This document shows positions 30,880-42,663 of a stretch of 64,000 bases of DNA, one piece after another. The DNA comes from Diaporthe sp. PMI_573 (taxonomy: Eukaryota; Ascomycota; Sordariomycetes; Diaporthales; Diaporthaceae): NCBI GenBank assembly GCA_021399435.1, contig JAJTUP010000088.1:124001-188000 (forward strand), written 5' to 3'. Below the pieces are notes generated by a model. That model was not told the origin of the DNA. It worked only from the letters and a program-made list of their open reading frames with translations, and did not search any database. Position numbers and translations under genes: made by a program. Positions within the stretch are counted from its first letter, which is position 1. Each line of letters begins with the position of its first letter.

Positions 30880-31520
30880 GTGTTGCGAGACATTGGTCGC
30901 AAGGGGTGACGAGGATCTGATAACAGTGGCGGTCAGCAGATGGCCAAGGAGGAATATTTGTAAAGATGGGGACAGCGTTGCGGGCTGGATGCCGTGGTTA
31001 ATTACGCACCGGAGTCCCGCCTGATTCTTTGACTTCCTGCGCCATGTTCTGGAGGTTCGTCTGGTACTCAGTCAAGCTGATGTTTGCTGCTGGCTTTTGA
31101 TCGTTGTGGCCGAACTGTGATCTTGGATGGTTTTAGCCCTTAAAAGTTAGCTTCACATTTATTGAAGGTTGTTTTACCAACTTCGAACGCGCTCGGATCC
31201 TGGAGAGATTAGGATAAGTAAAAGTACCTTAGACATACATAATGAAGGTTAAAATCACATGCTGAGAATACTTCGATGAATCGCATCACACTTGCACTAG
31301 AAACGCCCCAGAGCGTGCACATATTGCGGGATGATTGCCACGACTTCTTTTCGCCTCTAGGAACATGACGTAATGGTTTGCGGGTCTGTGCATGGACAAT
31401 GCAATAACAAACATTCAATCGGTGGCTTTGCCATAAGTTAGATTATCAATGCATCAGATTGCCATCAGAATCGAGGATCGGTGATCCAGTCCGACAAACA
31501 CCGAGAGCAGTCTCTACAGA
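30880..31520. other. No gene recognised
   Basis: Intergenic DNA between the PAN-like relic and the start of the DUF7924-like gene; only short open frames. Confidence 0.5.
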
Positions 31521-32285
31521 GTGGAAGATCTCGCCGGAGACACGACGCCGGTGCAAGCTCGGAAGAGGCGACTCGACCCGACAACTAAGAGCGATCCGGC
31601 GCCCGCGAAGAGAGCCCGATTGACACGGACGGACACGCAACAGCCTGGAGTTGAGCCCAACAACCACCTTGCACCTGCACTTGAGGTCGAGAAAGCAGAG
31701 CCAGTGGACAAGGTATGACATCTGTCACCGACGCAAATCCACAACTAACGGAGCAGCCCGTACAGAGGACTCTCCAGCAGCCAAAGCCCAAGCCTCCCAA
31801 GCGTCCATACGCCTCGTTCCTCGAAGACTTTGTCGACCCCGTCCATCCAGATCGCCGTGCCGCATCTATCCACACCTTTGTTTCCCAGTGGCTCGAGTCT
31901 ATCGGGCGGGAGAAGCACTGCCGGTCGGACAGCCATCCGCAACGTTCTGACGGCGATTCCATACCGAGGCAGCTCACGAGATCGGCGCCGGAGATGGCTT
32001 GCACACGGGATGCCGATGGGTTTGCGGTGCCGCCGACTCCGGCTTCTACCGGGTCGCGGTCGGGTTGACCCAGCACAGCGGAGAATTGCAGTCAGTTCTC
32101 TGCTGCCGGCGCATCTGGTACTTCTAGTACATCTACTGGCGTTCGACATCGAATGTACCGCCAGAACAACCTGGAATTCAACCATATTTATGTCCGACAC
32201 CCTGCTAGCCGGTTTCCGAACGCTGTATCTAGCCACATCAACGAGACATTACGCGCGGAGCGGGACTCGCCCGAGCTGTCGTCCG

Positions 32286-33835
32286 TAGGGATGCCTCGAG
32301 GTAAATTACCAGGAGGTAAATTACCAAAACCCCTAGGTAAATGACGGTCATAAACCCGAGGTTTATGACGCGTCATTTATCACGTGCTTCCAAGTACTAT
32401 TTGGTGACTACGAAACGGCGTCGGTGGAATGATATACGCACATACAGTCTGGTGTCATTGGTATTCATCGGGGATGAGGTACCGATCACACCAAAATTGG
32501 CTGTGCGGGTACAAGAGGTCCATACCCCCGTGCAACGGCTCCGTGCTCGTTTCTTCGCCAAAACTCCCAGACTTGCTACTTCCACTTGTTCCTCCTCTTT
32601 GACAATTACCTGCTTCATTCCGTTGAGAATAACTGGATCGCGTGCGAAAGCTCGAAGGGCGTCTTTGTTGTCAAACACAGACTTAACAGCAGCAAGTTGT
32701 GTTCCCCAGCGTGTGATTGCAGCAGTAATGAACGCCTTGCGCTGCCCGTAGCATTCCTGCTGATGAATTCGAAGCCTTGACAACTGCAATTTGGCTTTCT
32801 TAAAGAAGGCAATGAGAAAAGTAGCCTTCCCAAGAATTGGCATCCACCGCTTCGACTCCACAATGTCCTTGATAAGCAATTGAAGTCCGTGAGAATCGCA
32901 CAAGATATAAAGGCAGTGGCTGAACTCTGGCAGCGCCTTCATTTCTCGATGAAGCTTTCTCATTGTGCTACATGTATCTGTACAGATAGCATTCAGCCGC
33001 GAGAAATCGTGTCCGAATATTTCAAGAAGAGATGGCTTGATAAGGCTCAAGGTCGTCAATGCCGTGTGATCATGATCTTTGGTATCGATTATTCGGTTGC
33101 TTGAGATATCATCGGAGGCATCGAATATGACGTTGAGATGCGGGGCCTCGTCCAGAAGAGCCTTGACACGTTGCTGATGGCCCAGGTAGACAGGGTCGAG
33201 GAATGAGGCAATTCGATTGCGATCTGGAGGTTTATATGCCGAATTTAGCATTTGGAATAGTTTCAGTGTCTCAGGCTCTTCATAGAGGGAATAGGGTTTG
33301 CCGGAGGTAAAGACTGCGACGGCGGCTTGACGGTCCAATGCATCCTTAGATGCTTTGCTAACACTATCCAACTTAGTGTTGATGAGCGGTTGTCGGCTGG
33401 GAATGACTTTATGAAGCTGTCGATATGCGGTGCATTGCGTGTGAAGGTGTCGAAGTTGTTTGGAGGTGTGCTTCGCCATAGTCTTTGAGCAGAGCTTGCA
33501 GACTACACGGTTCAGAGTAAAGCCCTCTTCCGAAGCCGGCCGGAAATATTCGTCAATGCCATGAAGTTTAGGACGACCTCCCCGATTGGTCATATTGACT
33601 CAGTAATGACCATAAATAGTTGTTGTCGGTGAAGAAATCTCAACAGCAACATCGGGGGGTGATAAAGCCTCCTCAGGGGTCGCAACAACTCATGGTCGTC
33701 CCCCACCCCAACCCCTTTTGGGATACTCACTAAACCCAGTTAGGAAGGAGGTTTATGACGGTAAATTACTTGTCAGTTGGGGTTTATGACGTCAATTGGT
33801 AACTTGGGGTTTATGACGTCAAAAACGCATCCCTA
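32286..33835 (-). mobile_element. hAT element, 1550 bp, inserted in the DUF7924-like gene
   Basis: The ends are tagggatgc and its complement, flanked by perfect copies of gtcgtccg (32278-32285 and 33836-33843), an 8-bp duplication typical of hAT insertion. Subterminal words (ggtaaattacc twice on the left, tttatgacgtcaa twice on the right) are shared with the hAT copy at 28.2-30.2 kb. The transposase lacks its C-terminal half, so the element is a deletion derivative. Confidence 0.93.
32397..33593 (-). CDS. Truncated hAT transposase (N-terminal two thirds)
   Basis: 398 codons. A BED-type zinc finger lies near the N-terminus (VCKLCSKTMAKHTSKQLRHL, then H..C). The catalytic core begins HLNVIFDASDDISSNRI and continues LNAICTDTCSTMRKLHREMK and LCDSHGLQLLIKDIVESKRW, then AFITAAITRWGTQLAAVKS. 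Compared with the sister copy at 28.3-30.2 kb, about 15-20 residues are missing after SSNRI, and everything after about residue 340 is replaced by an unrelated tail. The dimerisation domain is lost, so the product cannot be a normal transposase, although a truncated DNA-binding protein could act as a repressor (inference). Confidence 0.85.
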   Translation of the reverse strand: MTNRGGRPKLHGIDEYFRPASEEGFTLNRVVCKLCSKTMAKHTSKQLRHLHTQCTAYRQLHKVIPSRQPLINTKLDSVSKASKDALDRQAAVAVFTSGKPYSLYEEPETLKLFQMLNSAYKPPDRNRIASFLDPVYLGHQQRVKALLDEAPHLNVIFDASDDISSNRIIDTKDHDHTALTTLSLIKPSLLEIFGHDFSRLNAICTDTCSTMRKLHREMKALPEFSHCLYILCDSHGLQLLIKDIVESKRWMPILGKATFLIAFFKKAKLQLSRLRIHQQECYGQRKAFITAAITRWGTQLAAVKSVFDNKDALRAFARDPVILNGMKQVIVKEEEQVEVASLGVLAKKRARSRCTGVWTSCTRTANFGVIGTSSPMNTNDTRLYVRISFHRRRFVVTK

Positions 33836-35000
33836 GTCGTCCGATGATCTGAAACAGGCCATGTACCGGTTGGATGAACTCGCAGCCGGGTGCGATGAGG
33901 ACGACGTGGCGGCCTTCCTGAACGATACAATATTTCCCAACCCTAAATCGGACCCGACTTATGGGCCTGATACGGGTTTGGTGAGCACCTCTGGTGCGCT
34001 TATATCTCAACATCTCATTCCTATCGACCTTACAAGTCCCTACAGAGTTACTCAACCGAAACCGGACAAGCTGTATGGATATTCCGGGAACGCAAGCAGA
34101 GCGTTTACGCAACCACAGCTCCTTGCTCAAACTACAATCCATCCACGAATCCCACGCTATCCGGCGGCGACATCGCAAGGCCTTCGTTTCCCTTTCTTTG
34201 CCATCGAATTCAAAGCTGCCGGAGGCATTCGGGGCGACCTCTGGGTTGCCACAAATCAATGTGCGGGTGATTCATCAGCTTGCCTCAATGCTGTCTACCA
34301 GCTAAATACCTTGCTCCCAGAGCATCCGGGTGTGCAACGTGTCGACAACTTATCCTACAGCATTGCCGTGGACAACAATGCCGCCCAGTTATACATATCA
34401 TGGAAGGAGGATGATTTGAACTATTACCTCCAACGGGTTGATGCTTTCCTCCTATCAAGCCCAGAGCATTTCAAGAACTTTCGCAAACAGGTCCGAAATA
34501 TTCTTGATTGGGGAAATGGCGCGCGCCTGAAACAGATCAAGGACGCCTTGGATATTATCCTTAAGGAAAACAGGATGAGAGATTTTGAGGCGGCGAAGTC
34601 CCGCCAACCGCCATCTGATGGTTCGGCGACCAGCAGTGGCAAGAGGCGCAAACCCTCATCGCGCAGAAACAGCAGCAGATCCGACAGTGTGCAAGGACAA
34701 AGTGGGGAAACAAGCGAGCCATATTGGGATGAGGATGACAGGCCCCGACAAGACACCTATGAGGAGCCGTCTGTCCCACCTGGCACTGGCGACCACACGA
34801 CATCTCAAGACGAGGGATTTGCTCTTGCCGACTACCTCCCAGAGGACGACCAGCAAGACAGAGACGAGGGACTTGCTGCCGCCGAGTACGTCCCAGAGGA
34901 CCAGCAAGACGACGAGGGACTTGCCCAGTACCTTGTCTAGGGGGACCACCTAGAGATGGATTTTCTACATTATGGGTCCCTTTGCCTTTAGCGTTGATCC

Positions 35001-35593
35001 TCATAAATCTGGCAAATGGAATGCGATCTTCATTCGAGGTATTTCTACAATAGAATCAGTAGCACGTCCCAGAAAACAAGTTAGCGTATCACTTACCCAT
35101 TGGTCTTCACGGAGTTCCACTTTTACCTCCCTCAACACTGCTTCAAGGTTTCTGTTGATGGTTACATACTGGGCGCGACCGTCAAGAGCAGAGAACACTT
35201 GCGCGTAGTTAGCTTCTAAAAGGATTCTGTCTTCGGAAGGTCCAACTTACCCGTGTAACACCTTTCATGCTCTTCTCGCAGTCCTTCACCAATCTCATGG
35301 CTCCGGAATACCACTTTGAAGTCGTTTGCGTCAAGAAAAGCGCGAGTGTCATTACAATCGAACTGCTGACCGGACCCATCTCTTTGATTGGCTTTATCGG
35401 AAGAACCCCGGTGCGGATCGTTCCACAAGGCCTGAGTCGCGAGATGGTTACTATCGCGTGGAGGCTCAAGCCGCCTGTCGATCTGCATGATTTCATTAAG
35501 CTTGACTGGCTGCGATCCTGAGACTGGTATGCCACCATGGACGACAGACGCCTTTCCTGCGCCACCATATACAACAGCGGCGATTTGCATCAC
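35001..35593 (-). pseudogene. C-terminal remnant of a PPP-type serine/threonine protein phosphatase
   Basis: Minus-strand coding pieces read VVHGGIPVSGSQPVKLNEIM, then TQALWNDPHRGSSD, RDGSGQQFDCNDTRAFLDAN and FKVVFRSHEIGEGLREEHER. After an intron whose donor is GTAAGT (ending gcgcaag) comes CYTVFSAL. The order HGG.P, LWNDP, FL..N, VRSHE, G....H and C.TVFSA is the C-terminal half of PPP phosphatases: the metal-binding His of HGG and the His of RSHE are present. The N-terminal half with GDxHG and GDxxDRG is absent upstream, so this is a fragment. A second possible intron near 35048-35098 precedes the stop. It is not expected to be functional. Confidence 0.6.
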
Positions 35594-35623
35594 TTTGAAA
35601 CGACAAATGCTCTTGTTATATAG

Positions 35624-35776
35624 TACACCGGCACGATAGGTATAACACAGACACTAAGGTCGTGGGTGCGGAATGGCCTAATTGACACGGTGGATACGTT
35701 AATTGATGTGTCAGGAGAGGTTGGGAATAGCATTATTAGGGAGGCAAAGGAGGATGCCAAAGACGCTGGGGAGTAA
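35624..35776 (+). pseudogene. C-terminal fragment of an unknown protein
   Basis: A 50-codon frame without a start reads RNGLIDTVDTLIDVSGEVGN then SIIREAKEDAKDAGE and stops. The amphipathic helical pattern looks coding, and a possible splice acceptor (tatatag) sits directly before it. No upstream exon was found because the phosphatase relic abuts it on the other strand. Confidence 0.25.
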
Positions 35777-38700
35777 GCGATGGGAATCTCGGCGGGCGTA
35801 TACGGTTCCAACCTCTTCAATTCAACGCCATCAATTCAATTTGGAGATGCGGTGGTTCAACCCCACGGACCAAATGCTGAGTAAGCTGTCAACGCAACGC
35901 CACGTGAAGGCGAAATTGATGGAATTGAATTGATCGCCAGCCTGGCGCCGCCAAGCGACGTGGCCTGATCTGGTCCTGTCTTGGAAACATGCACAGTCAG
36001 ACGATTCGCTTCTTCGAAGCTTCACAGAATTGAAAATCAACAGCTGCACCTTACATTATATTTCTTGTCATCTCTCCTCAGTTCAGTCGATTTGTTGACA
36101 ATGAGGAAGTTCGCGTGAGAAAGGCGGCGTTGCAAAATAGAAGGAACCGGCTTTTCTGATATAGATCGGGGTTCAGGATTACCTCCCCTCGGGATCGGAT
36201 CGGTTATTACCAGGGAATGCAGCCTCTGTCCTTTGAACCTGTATATATAGATGAAATATTTGACGGTATAGCTGTATTCTATCAGCTGGGGGCGCGGATG
36301 GATTCGATGATGGATTCCCCGAGTCAGCTGTGTCAGACATAAATGCGCTCGCTAGATCCAGCGGAGGACGTGATTGAAATAGGTTGTGCGAAATCATGTC
36401 ATCCGGAGATGTCAACCTATAAAAATATTGGAAGCAAATTGTACAATACAAAGTACATTGAGAAAGCGAACTGAACACCTTGCACTGCACCTGTTCCCTA
36501 ATTCTCTCATATACAAGCGAACTTAAGGCCAAAAACCAAGCTCAGTTATAAATAATCTGTGATACACACAAGTAGAGTGTAGCGTGAGTCTCAGTGCATC
36601 ATGGCGATGATGAACCCTTCCCAAGCAGCCAGCAGCACTATCTAGCGGACAGATTCTCCAGCACTTGTTACTGATACAGCCACAGTTGTCAAAACATCGA
36701 GCGATTTTTATGAATCTCTGCCACGGTCCCGGTAGGTTGTACCACTGGGACCATCAGCCCTGCTTGGGCAGTTCTGGCAGTGGTCGATTTGGTGGTGGGC
36801 CGGGGTATGGGGGCAGCTGGGAAGGTCGCTGTGCACCAGTAGACATCGCGTATTGATGGTTCAGGAAACTGTGCGTATCCTGTATGCTGCTTGCGGACGC
36901 TCGAAACTAGGCGTGTTGTATAACAATGAAGGGAGACTGCAGACAAAGGCAACAGGTGGCTGACGAAAGGTAGGAAAGACGCACCCTTTTTATCTACCAC
37001 TTGAAAGATCTCGGTTGCTATGCGGTCTTGTGAGATAGGTACTTCTTCCTAGTGGGGAATCGAAGGCTCTGACTGCAGAGACGCCATCAGTGGTTGGTTG
37101 TACTGTATAGCTACCAGAATCATAACGAAAAGTAGCTTGTCTACTCTAAAGTAGATCTGACCATCTCCGCGGAGCCGCACTTGGGGAACGTTGTCACCTC
37201 GCTGGGCGAATACCAAGTCGAGGGAACAGGGCCAGTCTAGCACACACCGGAGCAGACAACACAGTCCGGGGCGCGCAGTAAACTCGCGCTTGCCAGTTGC
37301 AGCCGAGCAAGCAAGCCTCTCCAGGCATTCTTGCAGAAGAAAAATCAAAATCCGGGGAACGCTAGGCCTCCACCCTTCTCCACATTCAAGCCAGAGACGT
37401 CATACCACGGTCACGTTCAACGTGCCGTAGCAATGGGCTTTCTCAATCGGCCATTCCCATCGAGTTGTCAGGCACCACGGCTTTCGTGTGATCATGAATG
37501 TTATCTAACCCTCCGAGGAGAAGCAAAGATCACCAGATATGTTTCGATTTGAACTACAGCTTGCAAGCGCGCATAGATGAGGTGATGGGCTCCCGCCGCC
37601 CTTCCTGCATTGATTTTACATAATAGCCGTCGCCCGCTCGCCGAATAAGACGTCTTTCAGCACAGACGTTTCACACCACTGCTGTCGCGCAGGTCAGCCA
37701 CGAGCACCAGTGCCTGTAGCTCTCAAGCTTCCCTTTGCCTCTGTCTTGCAAGTGAGTCCCTGGCACCTTCGGATCATCGACGTTTTCGCTACCTCACTGG
37801 CATCCAATCAGCGAGCACCTCAGGCTTTCCGGCCATGGTGCGTTGTTGACCACATCCGAGTCCTTACTTGATGATTATTCGATAAGTCGTCACTAAAACT
37901 CATTCAGCTTTTCACGGCATCACTGTCGGCCTATTTTGTCTGGTCCAAGTAGATACCAGTGTTCTTTCTTTTCAAAAGTGTACAGTACAGTAAACCCACA
38001 AAAGCTACTATTTTTCCACTGAAGCCCGAAATGAATCGTCTTCACGACGTCTTCCAATACCTTGCGCTGCCTCCCGGGTCTTGAAAGTTTTGTCGGTTCC
38101 ACTTTCTCCATTCTCACCAAAATAGACATCTCACAGCAAACTGGTTTACCAAGCCACTACTTCTCAATGCTCTACAGTACTGTATGTACCCGTAGCCACT
38201 AAGAAAATAAATGACATGTTCGTATTATTCAAAGCCATTCTCGACAATTTTCACAGCCCCAAATGTATTACGGCAATAGCTTTCACAAGAGCTGGACTTC
38301 GGGTCAAAATTTACCTTGTACTTTTGGTTCAATAGTCAAAGAAAAGGCAGGTGCAAGCCTATGCAGCCTCTGTACTGCTATTTTTAGGGGTGCAAAAAAT
38401 CAAGCAAGCTCCGGCCCTGAAACTTCATTATGGCCCACGCTTTTCGAGTAGCTCCTGCCAACGCACATTCGATATCATAGCATTCCAGCACTAGTAAGTA
38501 CCTTGTAACTTGATTGGTCAGATTCAAGGCATGATCTCGTCGGAGGCTGGCCTACAACTAGTTCAGCCATTGGGAAATCAAGTCAATGGTTGGTTGAGTG
38601 GCAGGTAGCTCATGACCAGTTCGCGCTCTCCAGTACACCACTAATCCACCAAGCCACAGAAGCGACAGCTTCACACCACCATTACTAAAAAGACTACTTA

Positions 38701-39099
38701 ATTAAAAATTTCACCGGCACCCAGTTCACCCTCCACTCCAAAACATCACGTGGCAAGTCTACTGTATACGAGCTCATAGCCACGGACTGTGTCTGCCATA
38801 CTTAGCAAGTGCTATAGTCTAAAGATAATCATTTTTGCGTGGCCAGTCGCCTCGGCGGCGGGACTTGCCCGTCCCATTTGTTTCTTGATAGGTACTAAAT
38901 CGGGGTTGCAAAGTGGGACGCAGCCCAGTGACCCAATTTTGGTCAGACGTGTGTAAGAGGGTGACGGATCAAAGTTGGTACTTCGTCACACCGTATGAAG
39001 ATAGTCACACGGCATTATGGGTTCAGTCTGGCCGACTCACATGGCCAAGTCTGACTGCCCAGATGAAGGGCGGAATGGTTGCGTAAGCCTCCTATCGAA
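35777..39099. other. No confident gene over about 3.3 kb
   Basis: Scattered short open frames on both strands, none with a recognisable domain. A 20-bp imperfect inverted repeat built on tcaattcaa lies at about 35815-35838 and 35911-35935. The rest shows no structure I could interpret and may be decayed repeat DNA. Confidence 0.45.
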
Positions 39100-41300
39100 A
39101 CTACCACCTTCCATCCTTTTCATGTGTGCTGTTGTGGAAAAGCAAAGATGGCCTTACATGCGTCCCGCGGCTTTTTCGTCTGCATCGCACATTCCCAACC
39201 CATCCTGCGGATTGCCACGGTCAGTTCAGCGCTTGTCAAGCGATGCCCCCCTATCGTGATAGCTTCACTTTAGGCGTAGGCGGTGGTGGCGATGACGATG
39301 AGGTGTTGTTCCGAGGATATGCTGATTGCCTAGGTCTGCCACTAAATTTTGGTGTGGGGTGCGGGAGCGTGACATACCAACCGGGGGGGGGGGGGCATCA
39401 CTGTGCTTGCAAGCGACAGCGGCCCTATTCGGCCAGCTACATTCCTAAAACTTGGGGGCAACGAGTGGCTTTCCCGGTTGTAGCTCCAATTGGTCATGAG
39501 GTCGTGCCTCCCGGTCGCCCTCCAAAATGATAGCTCAGCCTCATTTCCTCCGCATGGAAAAGCAACATTGCCCTAATCTCCTTTGGCTGCCGTCGCATCC
39601 AAATCGCTCAATCCTGGAGAGCGCCTTGTAGCTAAGGCTAAGGGAACCAAACCGCCGGGTCCCGGAGGTCGGCGTGCACGGGCGGATGCTCCACTCGCTG
39701 GAATCATTCTAAGCGGAGAACCGGGTACGTTTAAAAACGATTCAAGGGTCCAGTTGAGTTAACCCTGGTTTCTGCGGCCCTATCGTCGACGCGAGCAGGC
39801 CGGGTGATATGGCACCAGTATTCGAGAGAAAAGAGCAGGTGTCACGGCGTTAAGTTGGCCGGTCAGTAAGAGGCGATAAACTAGGCATCTACGATATTTG
39901 CTAGAGCATTGCTTTTCCGCCGCCCTTCCAGCATGGAGCAAACACTCTCCAACGTTAACTGGAAGCTGCATGTGCTTTGGAAAGCGAAGCTCTTTCCACA
40001 CTGGCTATTGTGGCTTTGGGCCCTACGTAGCCACCGCGGATCGCATTTTTGCATCCCCGAGTGCACTAGTTCGAAAATGAGGAAGCAATATCACCCCACA
40101 TTTATACTGTGTGCACATGATCTTTTTAGGCCGTGCTTGATGCCTTGTACAAGTAAAGGGTTAAAAATTGTGCTCCGTCGAAAGGGGTTGAGATAACTGG
40201 CTGTCGACACTCTCAGTATTGATTCACGAGCCAAGACGGTCTACCTTGAGCGCATCGAAACTTATGGCCGCGGAGTCAAGAGTTGCAATGAAACTCGAGT
40301 TATAGCGCTTCCCAAATTCGTGGATTCGGAACAGATGAATATCGACTGCATGTTCGGCCGACAGCGCAAGGAGGTTTACGCAGACAAGCCATAAGCTTTC
40401 GTAGGGCGTGCAGGAGATATGTCTTGCGGGCGAACGATGCCAGGAAACCAGTACTAAAGCTGACCTTGTCATTCGGCAAACCTCCCCACCAATTGGAACT
40501 TCTACGGCAAACGCCGCCCGGATTCCCCGGGTGTTAGGAATGCAACGCGTCTCAATCACACTAGCCCTAAAGCTACCCAGACATAGCAAACGCCATGTCC
40601 TAACATTACAGCTGCAAGATACCGTGTGATCATACTGTACTAGTAAGGACTATGGGCGCGTTCGACATCAAACGCCACCAAGAGGCCCGTTCGGGGGCTG
40701 AATGCCACACCAAAGCGAGTAGTTCAACAGCATCATTCCGTGCATTAACCTATTCTGTCGCTGGACGGCCGGGAGACTGGTCGTAGGATACGGTCAATGT
40801 TAGTCAGCAGAGGGCTTCTTCGGGGACTCAACGCCACCAAGCAAGTGATTCACCTATTGTCATTCCGTGCATTAGCCTGCCAATGTTATCGCTAGGCCCT
40901 GTCCGTAGCTGAACGCCACACAACAGTGAGCGGTTTCACCAGTGTTGTTCCCGTGCATTAGCCTCCCTTGTCGCTAGGGCGCCGGGATAATGCAACTATT
41001 GCCGCAAACGAGAAGCTCCTCCACCACAACAGCTGATTGTGTGGCACCTCGGGACTCCCAAGGGGTCGAAAGCAGGGATATACAGCCAGTCAGGTCGCTC
41101 TAGAACCGCCACAAGGACTTCAAAAGCGGAAAAAAGGAACGTTGTGCAACTGGTTCAGCCGCGCAGAAAAGCAATGTTGCAGGGTACTCCATCCGGAAGG
41201 GATTTGCGCTTTGGAAAGCAGAACAATGCCCAACAATTGCGGGCTGTTGTAGAGGACTTTCAGTGCTTTGATCGGGCAGGAGGAGGGAACGAGCGACGTG
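39100..41300. repeat. Region of degenerate repeats
   Basis: Two diverged copies of a sequence around cattcctaa...ccaattgg lie in opposite orientation (39440-39510 plus, 40483-40550 minus). Words such as gaaaagcaa and ctttggaaagc recur at about 39135, 39555, 39970, 41163 and 41208. Between 40693 and 40987 there is a three-copy degenerate tandem array (listed separately). No gene is called. A run of G lies at about 39383. Confidence 0.5.
40693..40987 (+). repeat. Three degenerate tandem copies of an 80-85-bp unit
   Basis: Copies at about 40693-40777, 40820-40899 and 40904-40987 share, in the same order, an opening ctgaa(c/t)gccac, the core tcccgtgcattagcct and an ending tgtcgctagg. Between copies 1 and 2 lies an extra 40 bp. 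Divergence is about one base in four, so the array is old. Confidence 0.7.
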
Positions 41301-42663
41301 AAGGGGTTAAGATCTTGCCGGGTCACTATAGCGGAGGTGTAGTTGAGGAGATTGAACCGCTTTGCCGTAGCATATGTCATGTCGTTCTCCTTATTATCAC
41401 CATGTGTATTAAAATCGTACAGGTGATTGGTCAATCCACCTAGAGACGCAAATGAACTGAAGTATAGAAGATGACTAATCTATAAGGCTATCACTGGATT
41501 TGCTAATGAGTACATTCTGTATTTGCTGGTTGTCCTTGTTATTGCTGATAATGTTAATCTAGCGGATGAGGCCAGCGGTTTACTTGCCTGCTGTAGGTAA
41601 GGAGGTTGGTATAGCTGTAAAAAGTACTATGAAGGGTAGTGAGGTGTCGCCGAGATCTCGAGTGTCTGGTGTCTACGATCTTGGAGGATCGAATCGGGCC
41701 GTCAGCGAACATCTTGATGGCATTCGCCAGGACTAAAACAGCATGGGAATACGGGATGTGCGATGAAATTCGTTGAAACAAACAGCGGCTTGGCAACAAT
41801 ATCAGCCGCGCTTAAATAATCAATTCAGGGAGCTAGTCTTTAGCCCCTTTTGTCCTCTTGATAAAACAATAGCTACTCGTTTTGCCACTACACCATTCAT
41901 TACTCTTGGTACGTGGTAGAGCGCCTGGCGTTGCAATTATCGAATACAATAACGGTACATAGTACTCGACGAAGTCTGCGAACGTGGAGAGGTGTTGAGA
42001 AGGCTTCGAAAGGTCTTGGAGAGAATCTGTGGGAGAGAGTGCAGCCCGAAGCTCGTCGGTTGGATCTTGTCAAGTGACAACGTTTCGACTGTCAATTCCA
42101 TCATATACAAACAACCAAAACCAATAACTCCAAATCGTTGTTTTTGCTATATAAAGAAGCCGTTTTCAATGTGTTTGTCTGTGCGTGATCGCATCGTTCA
42201 TAGTGCACTGGACCATCCAAGGACTGCGACTACGACACAGGACTGGACTGGACCGGACCGGACCGGCTGCCGCCAGCTGGCCCAACTGTCAATGCTCGGC
42301 ATTACCGACCCCCTGTGCCAGTTAGCAAAGTTACCTCATGCGGGGGGCTGTCAAGCTGACCAATGGCATCAGCCACGAATGACAAAGGAGAAAACTTGCA
42401 AGTGTCGGGGAGCCCGCAGTGCCGTCGCAATTCAATCATAATGGGCTTAGCCTGGGGGGAGCTGGGGAGCTCCAGAGGACAAGCTCCTGAGGGGCTTTCA
42501 AGAGGGTTCTTATACCATTGCTCGGGCAGCGCATCCAAGCCTCATTTCTTCGCCTCCATCAACAACTCTTTCTCCGGTGCTTCTCATTCATGTTTTCTTG
42601 CCATTCTCCCCATTGTGCCATGACCAGCTTGGTCCTCCCTATCCAGGTCCCACGGCAGCCAAG
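41301..42663. other. No gene; leader of the membrane-protein gene at the right end
   Basis: No recognisable coding sequence. Before 42664 the plus strand has gactggactggaccggacc (a short pyrimidine/purine repeat at about 42241) and a CT-rich leader from about 42545. Confidence 0.45.

Larger units (their letters stand above)
31521..34940 (+). pseudogene. DUF7924-like protein gene disrupted by a hAT element
   Basis: Exon 1 is 31521-31712; a 44-bp intron with a CTAAC branch site follows (31713-31756). Exon 2 runs from 31757 to 32285 and resumes at 33844 after the inserted element, ending at 34940. The protein starts MEDLAGDTTPVQARKRRLDP (basic, probably nuclear), then KRPYASFLEDFVDPVHPDR and LTRSAPEMACTRDADGF. 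Beyond the insertion it has FPFFAIEFKAAGGIRGDLWV and ACLNAVYQLN, features I recall from fungal DUF7924 proteins, thought to have a PD-(D/E)xK nuclease-like fold. The tail has repeats of D-E-G-L-A and Y-x-P-E-D. Besides the insertion, an in-frame TGA at 32066-32068 interrupts exon 2; no plausible intron removes it. The codon at the insertion joins in phase once the element and one duplication are disregarded. Confidence 0.8.

Noticed and set aside
36179..37348. Several 70-117-codon open frames on both strands
   Set aside because: Overlapping on both strands with no recognisable motif or splice structure; length expected by chance.
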